NCBI GenBank assembly: GCA_046048875.1
Contig: JBJOFG010000017.1
Span: 62,001-126,000, forward strand
Length of the DNA: 64,000 nucleotides
Reading direction: 5' to 3'
Origin: CAIZGX01 sp046048875
GTDB taxonomy: Bacteria > Bacteroidota > Bacteroidia > Flavobacteriales_D > Sanyastnellaceae
Both the position numbers and the translations under genes were made by a program. Below, piece after piece: positions 33,795 to 40,398 of the stretch; position 1 is the first letter of the stretch, and each line of letters starts with the position of its first letter. The notes under the pieces are model-generated. The model was not told where the DNA came from. It was given only the letters and a program-made list of their open reading frames with translations, and made no database searches.

Positions 33795-34358
33795 TTATTG
33801 AACGTTGTATTCAATGGAAGCTTCGCACGGAGTTGAACCTGGCCTCTTGTAGTAAATCTCTTCATACCACTCTGCCGTCTGGAATTCGTGGTTTCCAGCT
33901 GGAGGTGCAACTCTATATTTAATTGACATTGTGCTGTCGCAATACATCTCAAGGGTATAAGTGTCCTGAAAATCCGACCACGGTGTCCCATTAAAGATAA
34001 AAGTAAATTGGTTGTCAATGCCAGCTACATTCTCCCACGACCCATTGCCTACTAAAACACCTGCATAGCGCTCTTCAAAAGTACTGTCATTAAGAAATGT
34101 CAATTGAATATCGCTGTAAGTAGGACTGGTATATGCAAACCATTCCATCGTATTTATCAACTGACCACCTACCATGTCTAATTGCAAACTTTGATTCTCT
34201 ATTTTGTACACCTCCCAATCACCAACAATCTTGGGGACAGACTGAGTTGATGGCAAGACGGTTATAGTTTCATCCTTCGACTCTTTATTGCAACTTGCAA
34301 AAACGAAAAGAAGGGTACAAATAAAAAATGTTGATTTTAGATTTTTCAAAATTGTCAT
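33795..34358 (-). CDS. Lipoprotein with lipocalin-like features
   Basis: 187 aa from the ATG at 34358 (the frame can extend to a GTG at 34364). Lipobox at FVFASC, then a linker and a beta-rich domain (VPKIVGDWEVYKIENQSLQLD...SDIQLTFLNDSTFEERYAGVLVGNGSWENVAGIDNQFTFIF). The GDWE start and repeated strands resemble lipocalin-like envelope lipoproteins of Bacteroidota; no exact family recognised. It precedes the sigma factor gene by 58 nt on the same strand. The 132 bp between it and pheT hold nothing I can name. Confidence 0.65.
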   Translation of the reverse strand: MTILKNLKSTFFICTLLFVFASCNKESKDETITVLPSTQSVPKIVGDWEVYKIENQSLQLDMVGGQLINTMEWFAYTSPTYSDIQLTFLNDSTFEERYAGVLVGNGSWENVAGIDNQFTFIFNGTPWSDFQDTYTLEMYCDSTMSIKYRVAPPAGNHEFQTAEWYEEIYYKRPGSTPCEASIEYNVQ

Positions 34359-34496
34359 ATTCACTCGTAAAAAAGGTTAATAAACTAGGTTAATATTAAA
34401 ATAGGTCGACTCTACACATGCATTATCCATAAAGAACAACAAATGTGACAACATCTCGATATTTTAATAGAAAACCGAGTAAATACGCCAAACCCC

Positions 34497-34538
34497 CTAC
34501 CTCAACTCCGCAGAACACTCCGTCTGCAAGCCTTGCAA
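34497..34538. repeat. 3' end of pheT, direct-repeat partner of 31870-31911
   Basis: The genuine pheT tail (ending ECSAELR and the stop). The second copy lies 2.6 kb further on the 3' side. Confidence 0.85.
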
Positions 34539-36914
34539 AATGCGCTGCATACTCTTCTCAACAACTTCGTCGGTTAAGGTTTGCTGCGCGTCTTGAAGTA
34601 TGAATTTCAAAGCGTACGATTTCTTTCCTTCTGGAAGATTCTTGCCTTCGTACACATCGAATAAATTCACTTCCTTCAATAATTTCTTTTCGCTTTTTAA
34701 GGCAGACTGACGAAGGCTTTCGAACGTGGTTTCCTTGTTCAACAACAACGATAAATCGCGACGAACCCATGGGAATTTATTCAACGGTTGGAAGGCATTG
34801 CGCTGTTGCGTTCTCAATTTTTCCAACGTGTCGAAATCGAATTCAGCATAGAATACTTCTTGCTCGACGTCGGTTGCTTCTTGAATTTCTGAATTCACGC
34901 GTCCCATCTTCACCAACGATTTTTTCTGTGCAGACAACTCCATTCCATAGGCGAAAATGGGAGAGTCTTGAATTGAGATCACATCGACTTGCTGAATGCC
35001 TAACGCATTCAAAATATTTTCAACCACTGCTCGCAATCGCGCCAATGACGAGGCGTTCGAAGGGTTGTTCCAAGATTCTGCGCTTTCCTTTCCACACAAC
35101 CACAGCGCCAATTTGCGCTTCTCTTTGTATCCGTTTTCAGTCTTGCGGTATTCCTTTCCAATTTCAAACAAACGAAGGTCGGTTGCTCTGTGTTTTTCAT
35201 TCAACGAAATGCTTTCCATTCCACCAAACAACAACGAACTGCGCATGTGAGACAAATCTTTGCTCAACGGATTCAACAACGAAACACTGTTCACTCCCAA
35301 TGCCGCATCGAACGCTTCAGCGTACTTGCTTTTCGTTAACGACATGTTCATGATTTCGGTATAGCCTTCTGCAACAAGTAAGTCGGCTAAACGGAAATGA
35401 AGACTCTCCGATTTTCCTTTGGTGTTCAACGAAAGCGTCATGCGCGAAGGCAATTCAACTTTGTCGTATCCATAGATGCGAAGCACCTCTTCCGCCACAT
35501 CGGCCGGACGCGTTACTTCCACACGGTTGTAGGGCACAAGCACCTTCCAACCACCTTCAACCGTTGAAACTTCGAACTGTAAATCGTTCAATATAGAATC
35601 AACAATCTCGCTGGGAATGTCAATTCCTAAAAGCGATTTCAAATAACTTTCTTTGACTTCAATTTCGGTTTTCGGAAGATCAACCGGATAAACATCCTGC
35701 GCTTCCACCAATACCGCGTTCGGATTTTCAGCTTGAATTAATTCCCAAGCGCGCGCTAACGCATTTGGAATTCCGTCTACAGCCACGCCTCTTTCAAAGC
35801 GGAAAGAAGAGTCTGAATGAATCTGGTGACGCTTCGCACTCTTGCGCACACGCACCGGATTGAAGCACGCGCTTTCAAAAACAACGAACGAATCTTCAGT
35901 GCTCACGCCCGCATTTTTTCCACCCATAACACCACCCAAACAAAGCACTTCGTTTTGGTTGGAAATAACTACATCTTCGGCAGAAAGTTTGCGAGCAACA
36001 CCATCGAGGGTTTCTAACGCCTCATCTGTATTTGCATTTCGAACCGTGATGGTCTGGTTGGAAAAGTCATTCGCCTTGAAGACGTGTAACGGCTGTCCCA
36101 ATTCGTGTTGAACGAAGTTGGTCACGTCTACACACAAGTTCACGCTCTTCACACCAATAACAGCGAGGGTTTCTTTGATGAAAGCAGGCGTCTCTTGATT
36201 TTCAATTCCGCTCATCACCGCGAACGCATAGCGCGAACACTCGGTGTTTTCGTGAAGATCTAATTTCCAATTTTTCGGTTGGAAGGAAATAGCTGGAGCG
36301 GTTGTGCTTGAAAGCGCAACCTTATTTTCGTTTTCCAGATTCCACGCCGCCGCGAAATCGCGCGCTACACCTGCATGCGAAAGAGCGTCTGTTCTATTCG
36401 GAGTAATACCAATTTCGAGGCATGCATCGCTTTCAATGTTGAGGGCTACAGCAGCTGGAGTTCCCACTTCTGTTTCTTCTGGAAGGATAAGAATCCCGTC
36501 GTGTGAAGCGCCAAGGCCTAGTTCGTCTTCGGCGCAGATCATACCTATGGATTCGGCTCCGCGAATTTTACTTTTCTTAATGGTGAAAGACTCGCCAGAT
36601 GAGGGATACAAGGTTGTTCCAACAGTAGCCACCAATACTTTTTGTCCGACAGCCACATTGGGTGCACCGCAGACAATCTGAACGGGTTCACCTTCACCCA
36701 AATTCACTTTGGTGATAGACAAGCGATCTGCATCGGGATGTTTCTCGCATTCGAGCACATATCCGACTACCACGCCTTTCAATCCGCCTGGAATTTTCTC
36801 TACGCTTTCAATGCCTTCCACTTCAAGACCGGTTCTGGTAAGGGTTGCAGCCACGAGTTCCGGAGCCGGCAGGGGTTGAACCAGTTGTGAAAGAAGTTTG
36901 TAAGAGATTTTCAT
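34497..36914 (-). CDS. pheT: Phenylalanyl-tRNA synthetase beta subunit
   Basis: 805 aa from MKISYKLLSQL (ATG 36914), normal for PheT of the alpha2beta2 enzyme. In order: tRNA-binding domain (VVVGYVLECEKHPDADRLSITKVNLGEGEPVQIVCGAPNVAVGQKV), B3/B4 editing region, B5 domain, and the C-terminal anticodon-binding FDX-ACB domain (FPWVRRDLSLLLNKETTFESL...LFDVYEGKNLPEGKKSYALKFILQDAQQTLTDEVVEKSMQRILQ). pheS is not in the window. A TATTTTTG -7 element lies 18 nt upstream. The extreme 3' end is duplicated at 31870. Confidence 0.96.
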   Translation of the reverse strand: MKISYKLLSQLVQPLPAPELVAATLTRTGLEVEGIESVEKIPGGLKGVVVGYVLECEKHPDADRLSITKVNLGEGEPVQIVCGAPNVAVGQKVLVATVGTTLYPSSGESFTIKKSKIRGAESIGMICAEDELGLGASHDGILILPEETEVGTPAAVALNIESDACLEIGITPNRTDALSHAGVARDFAAAWNLENENKVALSSTTAPAISFQPKNWKLDLHENTECSRYAFAVMSGIENQETPAFIKETLAVIGVKSVNLCVDVTNFVQHELGQPLHVFKANDFSNQTITVRNANTDEALETLDGVARKLSAEDVVISNQNEVLCLGGVMGGKNAGVSTEDSFVVFESACFNPVRVRKSAKRHQIHSDSSFRFERGVAVDGIPNALARAWELIQAENPNAVLVEAQDVYPVDLPKTEIEVKESYLKSLLGIDIPSEIVDSILNDLQFEVSTVEGGWKVLVPYNRVEVTRPADVAEEVLRIYGYDKVELPSRMTLSLNTKGKSESLHFRLADLLVAEGYTEIMNMSLTKSKYAEAFDAALGVNSVSLLNPLSKDLSHMRSSLLFGGMESISLNEKHRATDLRLFEIGKEYRKTENGYKEKRKLALWLCGKESAESWNNPSNASSLARLRAVVENILNALGIQQVDVISIQDSPIFAYGMELSAQKKSLVKMGRVNSEIQEATDVEQEVFYAEFDFDTLEKLRTQQRNAFQPLNKFPWVRRDLSLLLNKETTFESLRQSALKSEKKLLKEVNLFDVYEGKNLPEGKKSYALKFILQDAQQTLTDEVVEKSMQRILQGLQTECSAELR

Positions 36915-36932
36915 ATCGCGCGAATTAGACTG

Positions 36933-36940
36933 CAAAAATA
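36933..36940 (-). promoter_or_regulatory. -7 element (TATTTTTG) for pheT
   Basis: Minus-strand exact TAnnTTTG match, 18 nt upstream of the ATG at 36914; supports this start over the upstream one at 36947. Confidence 0.55.
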
Positions 36941-36975
36941 AAGACAAACGCGAGGGGTAGGGCTTAGAATTTTGT

Positions 36976-36983
36976 TACTTTTG
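36976..36983 (+). promoter_or_regulatory. -7 element (TACTTTTG) for tRNA-Pro
   Basis: Exact TAnnTTTG match 14 nt upstream of the tRNA 5' end. Confidence 0.55.
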
Positions 36984-36997
36984 CCTCTCTTCAAAAA

Positions 36998-37070
36998 CGG
37001 GATGTAGCTCAGTTGGTAGAGTACACGTCTGGGGGGCGTGTGGTCGCAGGTTCAAGTCCTGTCATCCCGA
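36998..37070 (+). tRNA. tRNA-Pro (anticodon GGG)
   Basis: Acceptor CGGGATG pairs with CATCCCG (37063-37069), discriminator A; C1-G72 is typical of tRNA-Pro. Anticodon arm CACGT-CTGGGGG-GCGTG gives anticodon GGG. T arm loop TTCAAGT. CCA not encoded. Confidence 0.95.
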
Positions 37071-37083
37071 CTAAAACCTCCTT

Positions 37084-37118
37084 ACAACCCTTGAAAATCA
37101 AGGGTTTTGTTTTTTATT
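37084..37118 (+). terminator. Terminator after tRNA-Pro
   Basis: AACCCTTGA and TCAAGGGTT stem with AAA loop, followed by TTGTTTTTT. Confidence 0.85.
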
Positions 37119-37138
37119 GTACAAAATTTGAACAAAAA

Positions 37139-38026
37139 ATGCACCCAAGAAATCAGCACAACGACAAATACAACTTCCAAGAACTGATTCAAGCATTGCC
37201 TGAATTAGCGCCGTTTGTGAAGACAAACGCATACGGAAATGAGAGTATCGATTTCTTCGATCCGATTGCGGTGAAGCTGCTGAATAAGGCGTTGCTGAAG
37301 AAACATTACGGGGTGGCAAATTGGGATATTCCTGAAAATTATTTGTGTCCTCCAATTCCGGGAAGAGCAGAGTATTTGCACCAAATAGCCGACCTGCTCT
37401 ACAAGAACAATCCAAATTTCCTTCAAGATAAAAAATTGGGAAATAACATTCGTGTGCTCGATGTCGGTGTGGGCGCGAATTGCATTTACCCCATCATTGG
37501 TGTTCATGAATACAACTGGAATTTCGTAGGTTCAGACATCGATGAAAAGGCCATTGCGGCTTCACAAAAAATTGTCGACGCGAACGAATCACTTCAAAAT
37601 AAAATTGAATTGCGTCATCAAAATAATGCTCACGATATCTTTCACGGAATAATTCTTCCCGAAGAAAAATTCAATCTAACGGTTTGCAATCCGCCCTTCC
37701 ACGCTTCACTTCAAGACGCGCAGCAAGGCAATCTTCGTAAAAACCGAAACCTTAAAAATTCACGAAACGCGAAGGTGCAATTGAACTTCGGTGGACAAGG
37801 AACCGAGCTCTGGTGCGAAGGCGGAGAAGAAACCTTCATTGAAAAAATGATTCTTCAAAGCGCAGCATACGCAAATCAAGTTGAGTGGTTCAGCACACTC
37901 GTTTCGAAAGAAAGCACGCTTAAAAAAATTCAGCTCAAACTCGAATACGTCGATGCCCGCGATATGCGCATTCTTCCGATGGAATTGGGAAATAAAGTGA
38001 GTCGGATTGTGGCGTGGAAGTATTGA
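37139..38026 (+). CDS. rlmF: 23S rRNA (adenine-1618-N6)-methyltransferase RlmF
   Basis: 295 aa from MHPRNQHNDKYNF, the family's normal start; the frame stays open back into the tRNA gene but that part is not coding. Class I SAM-dependent methyltransferase: SAM-binding IRVLDVGVGANCIYPIIG, then VGSDIDEKAIAASQ, and the catalytic NPPF in LTVCNPPFHAS. It methylates A1618 of 23S rRNA (E. coli numbering). The C-terminal region KVQLNFGGQGTELWCEGGEETFI is RlmF-specific. The stop codon runs directly into mini-hairpin array 2. Confidence 0.94.
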   Translation: MHPRNQHNDKYNFQELIQALPELAPFVKTNAYGNESIDFFDPIAVKLLNKALLKKHYGVANWDIPENYLCPPIPGRAEYLHQIADLLYKNNPNFLQDKKLGNNIRVLDVGVGANCIYPIIGVHEYNWNFVGSDIDEKAIAASQKIVDANESLQNKIELRHQNNAHDIFHGIILPEEKFNLTVCNPPFHASLQDAQQGNLRKNRNLKNSRNAKVQLNFGGQGTELWCEGGEETFIEKMILQSAAYANQVEWFSTLVSKESTLKKIQLKLEYVDARDMRILPMELGNKVSRIVAWKY

Positions 38027-38196
38027 ACTGCGTTGTGGGAACTGCGTTGTTTGAACTTCGTTATTCCTACTACGTAATTCCTCCCGATAGCTATCGGGAT
38101 CATAATTCCTACGATGTAATTGGAACTGTGTTGTCGAATAAAAGCCGAAGGCATTCGGCGTAGGCATTCGTTCAGAGAACATTCGTCGAAGACATT
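38027..38196. repeat. Mini-hairpin array 2
   Basis: Begins at the rlmF stop and ends at the stop of the convergent 54-aa gene. Hairpins: AAC-TGC-GTT twice, AAC-TTC-GTT, TAC-TAC-GTA, the 16-bp palindrome CCCGATAGCTATCGGG, TAC-GAT-GTA, AAC-TGT-GTT, GCC-GAA-GGC, a damaged GGC-GTA-GGC, GTTC-AGA-GAAC, GTC-GAA-GAC. Linkers are ATTCC/TTGG in the first half and ATTC in the second. Positions 38080-38144 are repeated exactly at 38965-39029. Confidence 0.85.
38080..38144. repeat. 65-bp perfect direct repeat, copy 1
   Basis: Identical to 38965-39029; the two copies bracket the small gene pair at 38197-38915. The core is the palindrome CCCGATAGCTATCGGG plus two short hairpins. Confidence 0.9.
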
Positions 38197-38361
38197 CTAA
38201 CTCTTCTGCTCAAGCTTTTGCTTCTCATTAAAAGCCTTAAGTTTAGCCAGTGTTTCAGGCAATCTTTTTTTCGCCTCAAGAAATTTTTCTGAAGTGGGAA
38301 TAGGCGTTGAAATAACCTCTGCAGGGATTGGAATGCTATTTTGTAACGACGTTTTTTCCAT
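38197..38361 (-). CDS. 54-aa protein paired with a DUF6934-like gene
   Basis: Short ORF from the ATG at 38361 to the TAG at 38197-38199, 17 nt downstream of the 178-aa gene on the same strand. Sequence begins MEKTSLQNSIPIPAEVIST and ends in a basic/acidic helix (KFLEAKKRLPETLAKLKAFNEKQKLEQKS). I do not recognise it. Its place behind a DUF6934-like gene, in a cassette bracketed by repeat arrays, suggests a small partner (antitoxin-like) protein, which is inference. The stop codon touches array 2. Confidence 0.55.
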   Translation of the reverse strand: MEKTSLQNSIPIPAEVISTPIPTSEKFLEAKKRLPETLAKLKAFNEKQKLEQKS

Positions 38362-38378
38362 GAGTCTAATTTATTGAT

Positions 38379-38915
38379 TTATTTCCTTAGAATAAATATT
38401 GTTAAATACTTTTTATTGGCTTGAAACCTTTCAATTTCATTCTCGGTTTCACCAAGCACTTGAAACTTACCAGCAATGACGTCTAAGTGATGAGAAATGA
38501 AAATGCTATAAAGTCTTGATTTACTCTGAGTATTACCTTGAAATGAAACTATAGCTTCGGGATGATTATTCAGAAAATCTAAAACTATTTCGCTTATAGT
38601 AAAAAACAGCATTGAAAGTTTTTTCGGTTGACTTCTATTGCTGTCGGACCACTTTTTTTCATCCGATAAATAATCGAAAAGAGCTAAATTGTACAAATCT
38701 TCTTCTTCCAGCTTATTGAATAAAATACTTTTAATTATCCAACCTGATTTCGTTGGGCAATTGATAAAGTACCTATCATCAAAAAAACAAAAAAGGATAA
38801 ATTTCTTTTCCTTCCATCCAACAAAAAGAAGAATAAGTCTTGAGGAATTCAAGAAACGCTTATGCGTTGAATTTTCTGTAATGCCCGTTATTGTTGAGAT
38901 TATTGAGCATAACAT
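38379..38915 (-). CDS. DUF6934-like protein
   Basis: 178 aa as an open frame from 38915. From about residue 50 it resembles DUF6934 proteins of Bacteroidota (SGWIIKSILFNKLEEEDLYNLALFDY...LDFLNNHPEAIVSFQGNTQSKSRLYSIFISHHLD). The first 45 residues do not look family-like. An ATG near 38817 in another frame would give MEGKEIYPFLFF and would join the DUF frame if one T of a seven-T run (about 38781-38787) were lost, so the true N-terminus is uncertain. Function unknown. Cassette member bracketed by arrays 2 and 3. Confidence 0.6.
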   Translation of the reverse strand: MLCSIISTITGITENSTHKRFLNSSRLILLFVGWKEKKFILFCFFDDRYFINCPTKSGWIIKSILFNKLEEEDLYNLALFDYLSDEKKWSDSNRSQPKKLSMLFFTISEIVLDFLNNHPEAIVSFQGNTQSKSRLYSIFISHHLDVIAGKFQVLGETENEIERFQANKKYLTIFILRK

Positions 38916-38916
38916 A

Positions 38917-39098
38917 GGAACTACGTTATCAGAAAACCTTCGGTTTTATTCCTACTTCGTAATGCCTCCCGATAGCTATCGGGATCATAATTCCTACGAT
39001 GTAATTGGAACTGTGTTGTCGAATAAAAGTCGAAGACATTCGCCGAAGGCATTCGTTCAGAGAACAATCGTCCGAACGACTTTCGCCTCAGGCATTAG
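38917..39098. repeat. Mini-hairpin array 3
   Basis: Starts 2 nt from the DUF6934-like ORF and ends before the toxin-antitoxin promoter. Hairpins: AAC-TAC-GTT, AAAACC-TTC-GGTTTT, TAC-TTC-GTA, CCCGATAGCTATCGGG, TAC-GAT-GTA, AAC-TGT-GTT, GTC-GAA-GAC, GCC-GAA-GGC, GTTC-AGA-GAAC, GTC-CGAAC-GAC, GCC-TCA-GGC. Shares 65 bp exactly with array 2. Confidence 0.85.
38965..39029. repeat. 65-bp perfect direct repeat, copy 2
   Basis: Identical to 38080-38144, same orientation. Confidence 0.9.
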
Positions 39099-39128
39099 CC
39101 CTCTTGAAATAAACTTCATTCGCTAGTG

Positions 39129-39157
39129 GTATATACCTTCTGTATATACTATCTTTG
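39129..39157 (+). promoter_or_regulatory. Toxin-antitoxin promoter with paired palindromic operator
   Basis: GTATATAC occurs at 39129-39136 and 39142-39149, each a perfect palindrome, 13 nt centre to centre. TATCTTTG (-7) follows at 39150-39157, ending 4 nt before the antitoxin ATG. Two half-turn-spaced sites are what a ribbon-helix-helix antitoxin would use for autorepression. Confidence 0.65.
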
Positions 39158-39161
39158 CATT

Positions 39162-39392
39162 ATGAAAAATCTTTCACTAAAACTCGATGATGACATTTTT
39201 TTGGAAACAGAAAAGGTTATTGAGAAGTTGGGCACCACTCGGAATCGCTACATAAATGAGGCGTTGGAGATATACAACAGATATTACAACCGGAAAATGT
39301 TGCGTGATCAATTGGTGAAAGAATCGCGTTCGGCTTACGGTTCGAGCAGAGATATTTTAGATGAATACGAAAGACTCATCGATGAAGATTAG
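39162..39392 (+). CDS. Ribbon-helix-helix type antitoxin
   Basis: 76 aa from the ATG at 39162. The N-terminus MKNLSLKLDDDIFLETEKVIEKLGTTRNRYINEALEIYN has the beta-strand/helix/helix pattern of MetJ/Arc-type DNA-binding antitoxins; the acidic C-terminus (SSRDILDEYERLIDED) would wrap the toxin. It overlaps the PemK/MazF toxin gene by 11 nt, the classical order. Expected to repress its own promoter through the GTATATAC pair just upstream. An upstream in-frame start at 39126 would include the operator and is rejected. Confidence 0.85.
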   Translation: MKNLSLKLDDDIFLETEKVIEKLGTTRNRYINEALEIYNRYYNRKMLRDQLVKESRSAYGSSRDILDEYERLIDED

Positions 39393-39717
39393 TCAATACG
39401 AAATCTGGTTAGCGAATCTAAACCCTTCGAAAGGCACCGAACCCGGTAAGGTTCGTCCTGTCGTTGTGGTGCAAACAAACTTGCTGAACGATATTCATCT
39501 TTCTACTTTAATCTGCCCCATAACAACCAACGTTCTTCCAGATGTAAAAATTCTTCGTGTTGCTTTAACCAAAAAACAACTCGATGAGAAGAGCGATATT
39601 CTCGTCGATCAACTTCGTGCAATAGACAATAAGCGTTTCATTAAAAAACTCGGAAAACTCACAAAGGAGCAAGTGATACAGTTGAAGGAGAATTTGAGAA
39701 TCGTGTTAGAACTTTGA
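39382..39717 (+). CDS. PemK/MazF family mRNA interferase toxin
   Basis: 111 aa from the ATG at 39382 (the frame also has an ATG at 39361). Typical MazF start: ISQYEIWLANLNPSKGTEPGKVRPVVVVQ, with the conserved G-x-E-x-x-K-x-R-P-V-V-V that forms the RNA-binding and catalytic Arg site, then STLICPITTNV and ILVDQLRAIDNKRF, carrying the Thr and D-Q-x-R-x-x-D signatures. It cleaves mRNA at short motifs when the antitoxin is degraded. No damage seen, so the module looks functional. The stop is next to array 4. Confidence 0.92.
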   Translation: MKISQYEIWLANLNPSKGTEPGKVRPVVVVQTNLLNDIHLSTLICPITTNVLPDVKILRVALTKKQLDEKSDILVDQLRAIDNKRFIKKLGKLTKEQVIQLKENLRIVLEL

Positions 39718-39857
39718 AAGCCGTTGGCTTTATTGGAAAACCTTCGGTTTTATTCCTACTGCGTATTTGGAACTGCGTAATTTGAACTGACGTTGTTGAA
39801 TGACAGTCGAAGACATTCGCCCGGAGGGCATTCGTTCAGAGAACATTCGCCGAAGGC
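39718..39857. repeat. Mini-hairpin array 4
   Basis: Fills the gap between the toxin stop and the stop of the convergent DUF1456 gene. Hairpins: AAGCC-GTT-GGCTT, AAAACC-TTC-GGTTTT, TAC-TGC-GTA, GTC-GAA-GAC, GCCC-GGA-GGGC, GTTC-AGA-GAAC, GCC-GAA-GGC; ATTCC/TTGG linkers first, ATTC linkers later, the same class order as in arrays 2 and 3. Confidence 0.85.
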
Positions 39858-39860
39858 ATT

Positions 39861-40343
39861 CTAACTCTTCTTCCCCCGCTGCGCCTCTCTCCCCTCGCGT
39901 TTCTCCAACCCTTGAAAGAAATTCCGAATCACCTGATTGTTACATTCAACATACTGGCGTTGGGATGGATTGCGGAAGAAGGCGCTGAGTTCGTGCTTGC
40001 TCATTTTCATGTCGGCAAGCGCTAAGATTTGAATAATGTCTTCGTCAATTAAATTCAGCGCTATGCGCATCTTTCGGAAGATGAGGTTATTCGTTAAGCG
40101 TTTCTCCGGAACCGGCAATGGGCCGTCTTTTCGTCCGCGTTTCAGAATGATAAATCCGTTTAGAAAAATAGAAAGCATCTCGTCGTTAATGTCGAGATAC
40201 TCTTCGTGATCTTCCTTCTTCAACCAATCGCTCACATCGGAGCGCGTGACCACAACATCTGTCAATGCGAAAATGTCGATCATCTGTTGATCAGAGAAAT
40301 CATAAATGAATCGTATGCGGCGGAAGATGCTGTTGTTGGTCAT
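39861..40343 (-). CDS. DUF1456 (YehS-like) protein
   Basis: 160 aa from the ATG at 40343, close to E. coli YehS (156 aa). Two DUF1456 repeats are clear: NNSIFRRIRFIYDFSDQQMIDIFALTDVVVTRSDVSDWLKK at residues 3-45 and NNLIFRKMRIALNLIDEDIIQILALADMKMSKHELSAFFR near 85-125. The frame stays open upstream through a mini-hairpin array, which is not coding. Function unknown. The protein ends KKS, its stop codon touching array 4 exactly as the 54-aa gene touches array 2. Confidence 0.85.
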   Translation of the reverse strand: MTNNSIFRRIRFIYDFSDQQMIDIFALTDVVVTRSDVSDWLKKEDHEEYLDINDEMLSIFLNGFIILKRGRKDGPLPVPEKRLTNNLIFRKMRIALNLIDEDIIQILALADMKMSKHELSAFFRNPSQRQYVECNNQVIRNFFQGLEKREGREAQRGKKS

Positions 40344-40349
40344 TGTTTT

Positions 40350-40398
40350 TGCAATTGCTTCGCCGAAGCGATTGTGGCGAAGCCACGAATGATTGGAA
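40350..40398. repeat. Mini-hairpin array 5 (short)
   Basis: Starts at the purQ stop and ends 6 nt before the DUF1456 start. Two hairpins, GCTTC-GCC-GAAGC and TGGC-GAA-GCCA, followed by CGAATGATTGG, the linker sequences of the other arrays. Confidence 0.65.

Noticed and set aside
36915..36947. Upstream start for pheT giving 11 extra residues
   Set aside because: The extension contains the -7 element TATTTTTG, and PheT normally begins MKISYK.
37013..37138. N-terminal extension of rlmF beginning inside tRNA-Pro
   Set aside because: The frame is open but covers the tRNA and its terminator; the family starts at MHPRNQHNDKYNF (37139).
38027..39098. CRISPR array
   Set aside because: Repeated short palindromes with spacers superficially resemble CRISPR, but the constant element is only 4-5 nt, the variable units are palindromes rather than unique spacers, and no cas genes are present.
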